Assembly (NCBI RefSeq): GCF_000389965.1
Contig: NC_021191.1
Location: 869,501 to 933,500 of the forward strand
Source of the DNA: Actinoplanes sp. N902-109
GTDB taxonomy: Bacteria; Actinomycetota; Actinomycetes; Mycobacteriales; Micromonosporaceae
Reading direction: 5' to 3'
Length of the DNA: 64,000 nucleotides
Shown: positions 34,787 to 43,044 of the stretch, one piece after another
Position numbering within the stretch: position 1 is the stretch's first letter
Layout: the number at the start of each line of letters is the position of its first letter
Program-made: the position numbers and the translations under genes
The notes under the pieces: model-generated
The model's input: the letters and a program-made list of their open reading frames with translations, nothing else
Database searches by the model: none
What the model was told of the DNA's origin: nothing

Positions 34787-35892
34787 GCGCGGATCTCCTC
34801 ACCGTGTTCGTCCAGACCGGGCGGGGGCAGCCGGTAGCCGGCCGGGGTGTCCGAGAAGGTGATCGGGTTGCGCACCCCGGGGATCCCGCCGGTGGTCACG
34901 ACCGGGTCGAGCCCGAGTTCCTCCGCCAGCGCGACACCGCCGTCGATCGTGTTGATCGGCGCGCACGGCACCCCGGCCGCGAGCAGGTCGCGGAACCACT
35001 CGTCCTTCGTCCGCTTGGTGAGCCGCTCGACCAGGATCGGGCGCAGCTCGTCGCGGCGTGCGGTGCGGTCCTGGTTGCGCCCGAACCGCGGGTCGTCCGG
35101 CAGCTCCGGCAGCCCGAGCACCTGACACAGCTTGCGGAACTGCCCGTCGTTGCCCGCGATGACGATCAGCTCGCCGTCCGAGGTGGGCAGCGGCTCGTAC
35201 GGGAAGAGGCTCGGATGCGCGTTGCCCATGCGGAACGGAACCGTGCCGCTCGCGACGTACGCGCTGGAATGGTTGACCAGGCCGGACAGGGCCGAGGAGA
35301 GCAGGTTGACCTCGACGTGCTGCCCAGTGCCGGTCTGCCCGCGGTGGTGCAGGGCGGCCAGGATGCCGATGGTCGCGTGCAGCCCGGCCATGACGTCGAA
35401 GACGGAGATGCCCGCGCGGTACGGTGGCCCGTCCGGGTCCCCGGTCAGGCTCATCAGCCCGGAGATGGCCTGCACCATGAGGTCGTAGCCGGGGTAGTTC
35501 GCGCCTGCGCCGGTGCCGAACCCGCTGATCGAGGCATAGACGATCTTCGCGTTGGCGGCGGCCACCGTGTCGTAGTCGAGCCCGAAGCGTTGCAGTCCGC
35601 CCGGCCGGAAGTTCTCGATCAGCACGTCGGCCCGGTGCGCGAGCCGCTGGGCCACGTCCAGGTCGGCGGGGTCCTTCAGGTCGAGCGCGATCGACCGCTT
35701 GTTGCGGTTGACACCGAGGTAGTACGTGGACACGTCGGCGCGCACCGGCGGCATCCAGGTGCGGGTGTCGTCGCCGCCGGGACCCTCCACCTTGATCACT
35801 GTGGCGCCGAGGTCGGCGAGCAGCATCGTGGCGTACGGGCCGGCCAGGATCCGCGAGAAGTCGGCGACGAGCAGTCCGTCGAGTGCGCCCAT
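34768..35892 (-). CDS. class III CoA-transferase (CaiB/BaiF family)
   Basis: 374 residues. Family features: LLVADFSRILAGPYATMLLA, DLGATVIKVEGPGGDDTRTW, the catalytic Asp in YDLMVQAISGLMSLTGDPDG, and GNDGQFRKLCQVLGLPELPD. It moves CoA between carboxylic acids, here probably onto a ring-fission product that the next gene product cleaves. First gene of the four-gene minus-strand operon; a 15-bp perfect palindrome lies 13-27 bp before its ATG. Confidence 0.93.
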   Translation of the reverse strand: MGALDGLLVADFSRILAGPYATMLLADLGATVIKVEGPGGDDTRTWMPPVRADVSTYYLGVNRNKRSIALDLKDPADLDVAQRLAHRADVLIENFRPGGLQRFGLDYDTVAAANAKIVYASISGFGTGAGANYPGYDLMVQAISGLMSLTGDPDGPPYRAGISVFDVMAGLHATIGILAALHHRGQTGTGQHVEVNLLSSALSGLVNHSSAYVASGTVPFRMGNAHPSLFPYEPLPTSDGELIVIAGNDGQFRKLCQVLGLPELPDDPRFGRNQDRTARRDELRPILVERLTKRTKDEWFRDLLAAGVPCAPINTIDGGVALAEELGLDPVVTTGGIPGVRNPITFSDTPAGYRLPPPGLDEHGEEIRAWLMAN

Positions 35893-35904
35893 GAGCCACC
35901 AATC

Positions 35905-35919
35905 GTCCGTCTGACGGAC
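35905..35919. promoter_or_regulatory. perfect palindrome GTCCGTCTGACGGAC, candidate IclR operator
   Basis: GTCCGTC-T-GACGGAC is a perfect 7+1+7 inverted repeat placed 13 bp before the CoA-transferase ATG. On the minus strand TTGACA (35966-35961) and CACACT (35943-35938) with 17-bp spacing form a promoter that reads into it, so a bound protein would block transcription. IclR-family sites commonly look like this, and an IclR gene lies in the cluster. Confidence 0.6.
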
Positions 35920-36035
35920 AAGCGTCCGCTGAGCCGAAGTGTGCAACTGGGGGTCCGAGCTGTCAATGGTCATCTGCTGGAAACATTCCCTTGACATCGC
36001 ATCGAGAGCGGGTCGAGGCTGACCGCTAGCCGGAC

Positions 36036-36051
36036 TTCCGTCCGTACGAAA
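36036..36051. promoter_or_regulatory. second, imperfect palindrome TTCCGTCCGTACGAAA before the amidohydrolase
   Basis: This 16-bp element is symmetric at 12 of 16 positions and shares CCGTC/CGGAC-like cores with the perfect palindrome at 35905. It overlaps the start of the ribosome site AGGGGAGG (36051-36058). TTGACA at 35991 is the likely -35 of this gene. Confidence 0.4.
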
Positions 36052-36060
36052 GGGGAGGCC

Positions 36061-37482
36061 ATGATTCTCTTCCGCAACGGCACCGTGCTGACGATGGACG
36101 ACCGGCACACCGTGCTGACCGGCGCCGACGTGCTGGTCGTGGACGACCGCATCGCCGAGGTCGGCACCGGCCTGACCGTGCCCGACGAGGCGACGGTGAT
36201 CGACGCGACCGGCGGCATCCTGATGCCTGGCATGATCGACACCCACCGGCACATGTGGCAGACCGCGATGCGCGGCTACGGCGCCGACTGGACGCTCACC
36301 CAGTACTTCGTCTGGTACTACCTCGAATCGGGCAAGCTGTTCCGGCCCGAGGACGTGTACGCCGGCAACCTGCTCTCCGCGCTCGAAGCGATCGACGCCG
36401 GCGTGACCACCACCGTCGACTGGTCGCACGGGCTGCAGACCGTCGACCACGCGGAAGCCGCCGTCGACGCGCTGCAGGCGGTGCCCGGGCGGTTCGTGCT
36501 CGCCTACGGCAACATCCAGCAGGGTCCGTGGGAGTGGGCGACCAGCAAGGACTTCAGCAGCTTCGTCGGGCGGCGGTTCACCACCGGCGACGACATGCTC
36601 GGGTTCCAGATGGCCTTCGACGTCACCGGTGACCCGGCGTTCCCCGAGAAGGCCGCCTTCGAGGTGGCGCGGGAGCTGGGCGTGCCGGTGACCACGCACG
36701 CGGGCGTCTGGGGTGCCACCAACGACGACGGCATCCGGCTCATGCACGAGAACGGCTTCATGACCCCGCAGACCGTGTACGTGCACGCGGCATCGCTCAC
36801 CAGGGATTCGTACCACCGCATCGCCGCCACCGGTGGCTCGGTCTCGGTCTCCACGGAGAGCGAGCAGAGCGCGGGTCAGGGTTACCCGCCCACCTGGGCG
36901 CTGCGGGAGTACGGCATCCCGGTGTCGCTCTCGATGGACACCAGCGTCTGGTGGAGCGGCGACCTGTTCTCGGCCATGCGCACCACGCTGGGCGCCGACC
37001 GCTCGCGCGAGCATCTCGAAGCGCACGCCAAGTCCGAGACAGTCACCCACGTGCACCTGCGCGCCGAACAGGTCGTCGACTGGGCCACCCGCGGGGGCAG
37101 CAAGGCGCTCGGGCTGGACTCGGTGATCGGCAGCCTCGAACCGGGCAAGAAGGCCGACGTCGTGCTGCTCAGGAACGACGCCTCGCCGGTGATGTTCCCG
37201 CTGCTCAACCCGTACGGTCACGTGGCTTTCCAGGCGCAGCGCGGCGATGTCGACACCGTGCTGGTCAACGGGCGCATCGTCAAGCGCGACCACAAGCTCG
37301 TGGGGGTGGACCTGGCCGCGGCCCGGGCGGCTGCCGACCGTACGGTCGAGCACCTGCGCTCCACGATGGGCGAGGAGGCCTGGCTCAAGGGGATGAACCC
37401 GGACGTGCCGGAGACGAAGATCGGCGAGAACCCGTACACGTACACCGAGTGGGATGCCGGCTCGGCGCAATGGAAGCATTGA
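36061..37482 (+). CDS. amidohydrolase of the cytosine-deaminase/ATZ-TRZ class
   Basis: 473 residues. Metal-dependent TIM barrel with the N-terminal beta-sandwich: LFRNGTVLTMDDRHTVL, then metal site IDTHRHMWQTAMRGYG (His-x-His), VTTHAGVWGAT (third His), YVHAASLTRDSY (fourth His) and SLSMDTSVWWSGD (Asp). These are the ligands of mononuclear zinc/iron amidohydrolases such as hydrolases acting on ring C-Cl or C-NH2 bonds. Good SD (AGGGGAGG). Divergent to the dioxygenase operon, so it may prepare an aromatic or heterocyclic substrate for ring cleavage. Confidence 0.88.
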   Translation: MILFRNGTVLTMDDRHTVLTGADVLVVDDRIAEVGTGLTVPDEATVIDATGGILMPGMIDTHRHMWQTAMRGYGADWTLTQYFVWYYLESGKLFRPEDVYAGNLLSALEAIDAGVTTTVDWSHGLQTVDHAEAAVDALQAVPGRFVLAYGNIQQGPWEWATSKDFSSFVGRRFTTGDDMLGFQMAFDVTGDPAFPEKAAFEVARELGVPVTTHAGVWGATNDDGIRLMHENGFMTPQTVYVHAASLTRDSYHRIAATGGSVSVSTESEQSAGQGYPPTWALREYGIPVSLSMDTSVWWSGDLFSAMRTTLGADRSREHLEAHAKSETVTHVHLRAEQVVDWATRGGSKALGLDSVIGSLEPGKKADVVLLRNDASPVMFPLLNPYGHVAFQAQRGDVDTVLVNGRIVKRDHKLVGVDLAAARAAADRTVEHLRSTMGEEAWLKGMNPDVPETKIGENPYTYTEWDAGSAQWKH

Positions 37483-37486
37483 GGTC

Positions 37487-38299
37487 GTGACACGCGCAGC
37501 CGGACCCGACTTCATCGAGGCCCTTGCCCGGGGGCTCGACGTGCTGCGCAGCTTCGGGCCGGGCGGTTACGGCTCGGGCCGCAGGGCGGCGACGCTCAGT
37601 GAGATCGCCGCCGGCACCGGCCTGGCCCGGCCCACGGTCCGGCGGATCCTGCTCACCCTCACCGAGCTGGGCTACGTACGCGCCGAGGAGCGCGGCTTCG
37701 CGCTCACCCCGCGGGTGCTGGAGCTGGGCATGGCGTACGTGCACAGCCTCGACATGTGGGACGTGGCCCGCCCGCACATGGAACGCCTGGTCGCGCAGAC
37801 CGGCGAGTCCACGTCGATGGCTCAGCTCGACGGCTCGGACATCGTCTACGTGGCCCGGGTCGCGGTGCCCAAGATCGTCACGCTGGCGGTCACCATCGGC
37901 ACCCGCTTCCCGGCCGTCGCCACGTCCATGGGCAAGGTGCTGCTGGCCGCGCTGGAGCCGGCCGAGCTGGACGCCGTGCTGGCCCAGCCCGGCCGGTCCG
38001 GCATCGAGGCGCGGGTGCGGCCCGGCCGCGACGAGCTGGACCGGTCGTTGCGCGAGGTCCGCGCCCGCGGATGGGCGCTCGCCGATCAGGATCTGGCGCT
38101 GGGCATCCGGTCGATCGCGACCGGGGTCCGCAACGGCGACGGCAAGGTCGTCGCGGCGCTCAATGTGACCGTGCACGCGGCCGAAACCCCTGTCGACAAG
38201 TTGACAGGGGTGTATCTGCCGCCCTTGCTCCATGCCGCCGCTGACATCAGCAATGACTGGGCATTGCGGGATGCTGCACCGATGATCGTGCAAGCCTGA
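37487..38299 (+). CDS. IclR family transcriptional regulator
   Basis: 270 residues from GTG at 37487, four bases after the amidohydrolase stop, so co-transcribed. Winged helix: FIEALARGLDVLRSF, LSEIAAGTGLARPTVRRILL and LGYVRAEERGFALTPRVLEL. Effector domain: TGESTSMAQLDGSDIVYVAR, TRFPAVATSMGKVLLAALEP and DQDLALGIRSIATGVRNGDG, typical of the PcaU/PobR subgroup that governs aromatic catabolism. The palindrome between the divergent operons is its probable site. Confidence 0.93.
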   Translation: MTRAAGPDFIEALARGLDVLRSFGPGGYGSGRRAATLSEIAAGTGLARPTVRRILLTLTELGYVRAEERGFALTPRVLELGMAYVHSLDMWDVARPHMERLVAQTGESTSMAQLDGSDIVYVARVAVPKIVTLAVTIGTRFPAVATSMGKVLLAALEPAELDAVLAQPGRSGIEARVRPGRDELDRSLREVRARGWALADQDLALGIRSIATGVRNGDGKVVAALNVTVHAAETPVDKLTGVYLPPLLHAAADISNDWALRDAAPMIVQA

Positions 38300-38313
38300 C
38301 GATTACTTGACCA

Positions 38314-38348
38314 CGGTTGCCTACTGGCCGAAAGCGGTTGCTTACGGG
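38314..38348 (+). repeat. two direct repeats CGGTTGCcTACtGG 21 bp apart
   Basis: CGGTTGCCTACTGG (38314-38327) and CGGTTGCTTACGGG (38335-38348) match at 12 of 14 positions with a 21-bp period, which is two helical turns. They lie directly upstream of the GNAT gene and after TTGACC, so they may be binding sites for a regulator. Confidence 0.4.
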
Positions 38349-38360
38349 CAGGATCGGCCC

Positions 38361-38963
38361 ATGACGCCCCGGCTGCCCTACCCGATCACCCTGACCGGGG
38401 ACGGCATCATCCTGCGCGAGTGGCGGGACGACGACCTGGACGATCTGGTCGCCCTGCTCGACGAGCCGGCCATCGCGCGCTGGACCCCGATGCCGTCGCC
38501 GTTCGACCACGAGGCCGGGGTCGCGTACCTCAAACGGGCCCGGCAGGGCCGGCTCAACGCCAGCCGGATCCAGCTCGCGATCACCACCGACGGGGGCAAG
38601 CCGCTCGGCGAGGTCCTGCTGTTCGGGGTGGACGCCGGCCTGCGCGAGGCCGAGCTCGGCTATCTGGTCGGCGCGCTGCACCGCCGCCGCGGCCTGGCTG
38701 CCGGGTCCCTCTCGCTGCTGTCCTCGTACGCCCGCAGCACGCTCGACCTGGGCCGGTTGCTGCTGCGGATCGACCCGGGCAACACCGCCAGCACCGGGGT
38801 GGCCCGGCGGTGCGGTTACCGGCTGACCGGCGAACCACCGATCCTCCAGGAGGGCCCGTACGGCCCGAGCAGCCTGGACACGTGGGAACTCGTCTCGGCC
38901 GGGGGCAGCACCCGCCAGCAGCGACTGCGCAACTTCGCCGCCCGCCGGTACGGCCGCCGGTGA
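38361..38963 (+). CDS. GNAT family N-acetyltransferase (RimJ-like)
   Basis: 200 residues from ATG at 38361. N-terminal ITLTGDGIILREWRDDDLDD is the usual opening of the RimJ/RimL group; the acetyl-CoA loop is LVGALHRRRGLAAGSL and the following IDPGNTASTGVARRCGYR is the conserved strand-helix pair. The protein likely acetylates an amino group of a protein or small molecule. Unrelated genes surround it. Confidence 0.87.
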   Translation: MTPRLPYPITLTGDGIILREWRDDDLDDLVALLDEPAIARWTPMPSPFDHEAGVAYLKRARQGRLNASRIQLAITTDGGKPLGEVLLFGVDAGLREAELGYLVGALHRRRGLAAGSLSLLSSYARSTLDLGRLLLRIDPGNTASTGVARRCGYRLTGEPPILQEGPYGPSSLDTWELVSAGGSTRQQRLRNFAARRYGRR

Positions 38964-38987
38964 CCCACCGGCCGGTGGCGGCCGGGT

Positions 38988-39284
38988 TCACCAGTTGGGC
39001 GGCAGGGTGTCCGGTGCGCTGATCTTCGGGCCGCGCAGGCGGTAGCCGATCGCCACCATGATGACCAGGGCCCAGACGCCGGACACGATCGCCGCGGCCC
39101 ACCAGCCGATCACCGCCAGGATGAGGGCCGCGGCCCAGACCACTGTGGCAGCGATGATGAGCGAGACCGGGACGCGGTGCCGGGCGGCGTGGGTGCCCGC
39201 CATCCGGGCACAGAAGTCCGGGTCGTCCCGGCGGAGCTGGCGTTCCAACTGGGCCAGACGGCGGTTGTCTTCCTTGCTGAGCAT
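38988..39284 (-). CDS. DUF3040 small membrane protein
   Basis: 98 residues from ATG at 39284. N-terminal MLSKEDNRRLAQLERQLRRD matches the start of DUF3040 proteins (LSxxExRxLxxLExxLxxDDP, with FCARM after it), then two adjacent membrane helices (VSLIIAATVVWAAALILAVI and AAIVSGVWALVIMVAI). Common in actinomycetes, function unknown. Confidence 0.85.
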   Translation of the reverse strand: MLSKEDNRRLAQLERQLRRDDPDFCARMAGTHAARHRVPVSLIIAATVVWAAALILAVIGWWAAAIVSGVWALVIMVAIGYRLRGPKISAPDTLPPNW

Positions 39285-39416
39285 GTCGCACCTCCGGCGG
39301 GGCCCGGACTGAGGGAGCACGACGACCGGGACAAGGTGCCGCCCCGGTCGGTGTCTCCATTGTTACCCGTCGGAAACGAAATTCATACGGCGCGCAGGCT
39401 TGTGTTCATGCTCGAT
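39285..39416. other. intergenic region, no recognised element
   Basis: Between the DUF3040 start and the GT2-GtrA stop. GACCGGG and CCCGGTC could form a 7-bp hairpin with a 12-base loop near 39323-39348, but no T tract follows. Confidence 0.3.
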
Positions 39417-40652
39417 TCATGATCCGGCGGTGGAGCCGGCGGCGGCACCGAACACCCAGCTCCTCATCAGGAGGAAACGGACGCCGGTGGCGACCAGATT
39501 CGCCACCACGAGCACAGCCAGCTCCAGGTAGGTGGGTGGCGCGGTCAGCAGGTGCAGCAGCGCCAGCGAGCCACTGGTCAGTCCCAGGCCGATGCCGAAC
39601 ACCACGAGTCCCTGGGCCTGGTGCCGCCAGGCGCTGTCCGAGCCGCGCACCCGGAACGTCACCCGCCGGTTCACCGCCGTGTTGGCGATCGCGGTGACCA
39701 GCAGCGCGATGAGGTTGGCCGCCTGGGCGCCGAGCCCGGTGCGCAGCAGGGCGTACAGGATCAGATAGGCCAGGGTGCTGGCGACGCCGACGGCCGCGAA
39801 CCGCAGGATCTGGCCGGTCAGCCCGGCGGGCACCCCGGCCACCGGCAGCGGGTCGCGGCCGAGTTGCTCGCGCAGCGCGGCCAGCGGGAGCTTGCCGGTG
39901 CCCAGTGCCCGGGTCAGCCGGGCGATGCCGCGCAGGTCGGCCAGCGCGGTGGCGACGATGTCCACCCGGCTGTCCGGGTCGTCCACCCAGTCCACCGGCA
40001 CCTCGTGGATGCGCAGCCCGGCCCGCTCGGCCAGGACCAGCATCTCGGTGTCGAAGAACCAGCCGGTGTCCTCCACCATGGGCAGCAGCCGGGCCGCGAC
40101 GTCGGCGCGGATGGCCTTGAAACCGCACTGCGCGTCGGAGAACCGGGCGGCCAGCGTGCCGCGCAGGAGCAGGTTGTAACTGCGGGAGATGAACTCCCGC
40201 TTGGCGCCCCGGACCACCCGTGAGCCGCGGGCCAGCCGGGAGCCGATCGCCAGGTCGGAGTGGCCCGAGATGAGCGGCGCCACCAGCGGGAGCAACGCAC
40301 CCAGGTCGGTCGACAGATCCACATCCATGTACGCGAGCACCGCCGCGTCGGAGTGCGTCCACACGTAGTTGAGCGCGCGTCCCCGGCCCTTCTGGCTCAG
40401 GTGCACCAAGCTGACCTCGGGGAAGGCCTCGGTGAGCCGGCGCGCCACCGCCACGGTGGAGTCGGTGCTGGCGTTGTCCGCGATCGTGATCCGGAACCGG
40501 TAGGGGAACTCGGCGGTCAGGTAGCCGTGCAGCCGGCGCACGCACGGCTCCAGGTCGACTTCCTCGTTGTAGACCGGAACGACGACGTCCAGCACCGGGG
40601 CGACGATCTTCACCGGTCCCGACTCGTGCGTGGGCAGCGTGGAAAGGCTCAT
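39417..40652 (-). CDS. GT2 glycosyltransferase fused to GtrA-like membrane domain
   Basis: 411 residues. Residues ~20-250 form a DPM1-like GT-A domain (LDVVVPVYNEEVDLEPCV, DNASTDSTV, MDVDLSTD, SDAQCGFKAIRAD, VPVDWVDDPDSRVD). Residues ~280-405 are a GtrA domain with four membrane helices (ILRFAAVGVASTLAYLILYA; FLLMRSWVFG at the end). The fusion should load and flip polyprenyl-phosphate sugar, supplying the GT39 enzyme encoded upstream on the same strand. Such GT2-GtrA and GT39 pairs are common in actinomycetes. Confidence 0.92.
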   Translation of the reverse strand: MSLSTLPTHESGPVKIVAPVLDVVVPVYNEEVDLEPCVRRLHGYLTAEFPYRFRITIADNASTDSTVAVARRLTEAFPEVSLVHLSQKGRGRALNYVWTHSDAAVLAYMDVDLSTDLGALLPLVAPLISGHSDLAIGSRLARGSRVVRGAKREFISRSYNLLLRGTLAARFSDAQCGFKAIRADVAARLLPMVEDTGWFFDTEMLVLAERAGLRIHEVPVDWVDDPDSRVDIVATALADLRGIARLTRALGTGKLPLAALREQLGRDPLPVAGVPAGLTGQILRFAAVGVASTLAYLILYALLRTGLGAQAANLIALLVTAIANTAVNRRVTFRVRGSDSAWRHQAQGLVVFGIGLGLTSGSLALLHLLTAPPTYLELAVLVVANLVATGVRFLLMRSWVFGAAAGSTAGS

Positions 40653-40722
40653 GTCACCACGGTCGGCTGCGGCCCTTTGCGGGCTTTGTGGTGACCCTGT
40701 GTGCGGGCTGTGAACACACGAC

Positions 40723-40751
40723 AGGCGGCTCCCCGTCCGGGGGAGCCGCCT
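40723..40751 (-). terminator. hairpin after the GT39 gene
   Basis: AGGCGGCTCCCC (40723-40734) and GGGGAGCCGCCT (40740-40751) form a perfect 12-bp stem with a 5-base loop. It lies 18 bp after the GT39 stop. There is no long T tract, as often seen in high-GC actinomycetes. Confidence 0.7.
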
Positions 40752-41202
40752 GGTGACCGTCGTCGTGCGCTACGCGGCCGGTGCGGTCAGGTCGTAGATC
40801 GTCACGCCGTCCACGGTCTGGCTGGTGAAGGTCTGCTGGATCCAGGACGAGATCTGCGAACTGTCGTTGCTGCCGCTGCTGCCGCCCCGGCCACCGCCGA
40901 AGCCGCCACCGCCGATGAAGTAGTGGATCTTCCCCGCGGCGACGTACTGCTGGAACTGCGCCAGCGTGGGGGAGGGGTCGGTGCCGTTGAAGCCGCCGAT
41001 CGGCATCACCGGCTTCTGGGTGGCGAGCTGATAGCCCGATGCACTCTGCGAACCCACCGCTGCGGCGGCCCAGGTGTACTTGTCGGCGTCCTGTTCGAGC
41101 AACTGCTTCATCCGGTCGCTGACGGTGGCCGCGTTGAGCAGGCCGCCCATGCCGCCGCCCCCTCGCATCCCGCCCCCTCGCATCCCGCCGCCGGGGAACC
41201 CG

Positions 41203-41274
41203 CCGCCCTGTTGGCCGGTGCCGCCCTGTTGGCCGGTGCCGCCCTGTTGGCCGGTGCCACCTTGTTGGCCGGTG
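41203..41274. repeat. four 18-bp tandem repeats coding for GTGQQG
   Basis: CCGCCCTGTTGGCCGGTG occurs at 41203, 41221 and 41239, then a variant with CCACCTTG at 41257. On the minus strand they encode repeats of Gly-Gly-Thr-Gly-Gln-Gln in the GT39 linker. Together with the following block they form a likely variable-number tract. Confidence 0.85.
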
Positions 41275-41279
41275 CCGCC

Positions 41280-41356
41280 CGGGAAGCCGCCTTGCCCCCG
41301 CCCGGGAAGCCGCCCCCGCCCGGGAAGCCGCCCCCACCGGGGAAGCCGCCACCGCG
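41280..41356. repeat. 18-bp tandem repeats coding for GGGFPG, containing the frameshift
   Basis: CGGGAAGCCGCCCCCGCC-like units at 41303, 41321 and 41339, preceded by a 23-bp variant unit at 41280-41302 which would need 24 bp to keep the frame. The missing base is in the run CCCCC at 41295-41299. Confidence 0.8.
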
Positions 41357-43044
41357 ATTGCCCCGGCCACCGCCGAAGCCGCCACCACCCGGGCCACCCC
41401 GGCCGCCGGAGCCGCCGTCCCGCACCGCCGGGCCCGCCGACGGGATCGAGCCGGTGTGCGGCTCGGACGCCGTCTGCACCGCGTACGCAGCCGGACCGGC
41501 GAGCACCGCGACCAGCGCACCGCCCGCAGCGACCAGGCCGATCCGCGCGGGCAGCCGCAGCAGCGAGGCCAGCACCCCGACCGCCGCCACGATGCCCAGG
41601 ATCAGCACCGCCCAGCGCAGCCAAGGCACGAAGTCCGGACTCCAGCCGAGCATGTGGAACGACCACCAGGCGGTCACCGCGATCGCTGCCGCAAGAGCCA
41701 CGGCGGCGAACGGGTTCCGCCGGGCGCGCCACAGCAGCACCGAGCCCATGCCGACGACCGCGCCGACCGCGGGGGCGAGCGCCACCGTGTAGTAGGCGTG
41801 GAAGATGCCCTGCATGAAGCTGAACGTCAGGCCCGTACCGACGAGCCAGGTCCCCCAGAGGATCAGCGCGGCCCGCAGCCGGTCGGTGCGGGCGGCTCGC
41901 GCGGTCAGCACCAGACCGCCGGCCAGCACGATCAGCGCGGCGGGCAGCAGCCAGGAGATCTGACCGCCCTGCGACGTGTCGAACATCCGCAGGATGCCGG
42001 TCTCGCCCCACATCCGCCCGCCGCCACCGCCGGGGCCGCCGCCACCGCCGACGCTGCCGGTCTCGTCACCGTTGAGCCGGCCCAGGCCGTTGTAGCCCAG
42101 GGTCAGCTCCAGCAGGCTGTTGTTCTGCGAGCCGCCGATGTACGGGCGCATCGACGCCGGCACCAGCTCGACGATCGCGATGTACCACCCGGCCGACACC
42201 ACGATCGCGACCCCGGCCAGCACCAGCTGCACCAGCCGCTTGCCCAGCTTCGGCGGGCCGGCGATCAGGTAGGCCAGCGCGTACGCCGGGACGACCAGCA
42301 GCGCCTGCAGCATCTTGGTGAGGAAGCCGAAGCCGACGAACGCCCCGGCCAGCAGCAGCCACGTGGTCGAGCCGCGCTCGACCGCCCGCAGTGTCGCGTA
42401 GGCGCCGGCGATCATCAGCAGGACGAGCAGCGCGTCGGGGTTGTTGAAGCGGAACATCAGCACGGCGATCGGGGTCAGCGCCAGCACCCCACCGGCGAGC
42501 AGGCCGGCCGCCGGGCCGAACCAGCGCTTGACCGTGGCGAAGAGCAGCCCGACCGACGCGACGCCGATCAGCGCCTCCGGCACCAGGATGCTCCACGAGC
42601 TGAGCCCGAAGATCCGCACCGACAACGCCATGATCCACAGCGCGGCCGGCGTCTTGTCGACGGTGATCGAGTTCGCCGCGTCCGAGGAGCCGAAGAAGAA
42701 CGCCTTCCAGCTCTCCGACCCGGCTTGCACGGCCGCCGAGTAGAACGCGTTCGACCACCCCGAGGCGCCCAGGTCCCAGAGGTAGAGCACACCGGTGAGC
42801 ACGAGCAGGGCCAGCAGCGAGGGCCGGACCCAGGCGGCATCGGTGACCGGTCCACGCCACAGGGCCGACCAGCGGGACCGAGGGCGCGCCGGGGCGGGGG
42901 CAGCCCCCGGCGGCTGATCCGCCGGGGCTGTCTCCGGTACGGGCAACGTCGAGGTCATCAAGGATCCTTCGGGCAGGCGGGAAGCACGCTGACCCTCGTA
43001 CTGTGTCCGGCCCGCCTGTCGGCCCCTTATGCCCGGCCTGTGGG

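Larger units (their letters stand above)
40770..42958 (-). pseudogene. GT39-type membrane mannosyltransferase, frameshifted in a Gly-rich repeat
   Basis: Full gene would give about 729 residues. N-terminal part (42958 to ~41300): PMT/ArnT-like GT-C fold with ~10 membrane segments; VDKTPAALWIMALSVRIFG carries the acidic residue of the first exported loop. Then a long Gly-rich region (GGGGFPGGGG repeats). The C-terminal exported domain (LLEQDADKYTWAAAAVGSQS, KPVMPIGGFNGTDPSPTLAQ, WIQQTFTSQTVDGVTIYDL) is typical of the same proteins but is in another frame, so about 1 base is missing at a C5/G5 run (41295-41299). If unrepaired, translation ends at 41108 with a 616-residue product lacking the native tail. 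Either a real indel, reversible slippage or a sequencing error; I cannot decide. Confidence 0.75.

Noticed and set aside
41203..41356. Tandem repeats considered as a CRISPR array
   Set aside because: Units are 18 bp without spacers and encode Gly-rich protein sequence.
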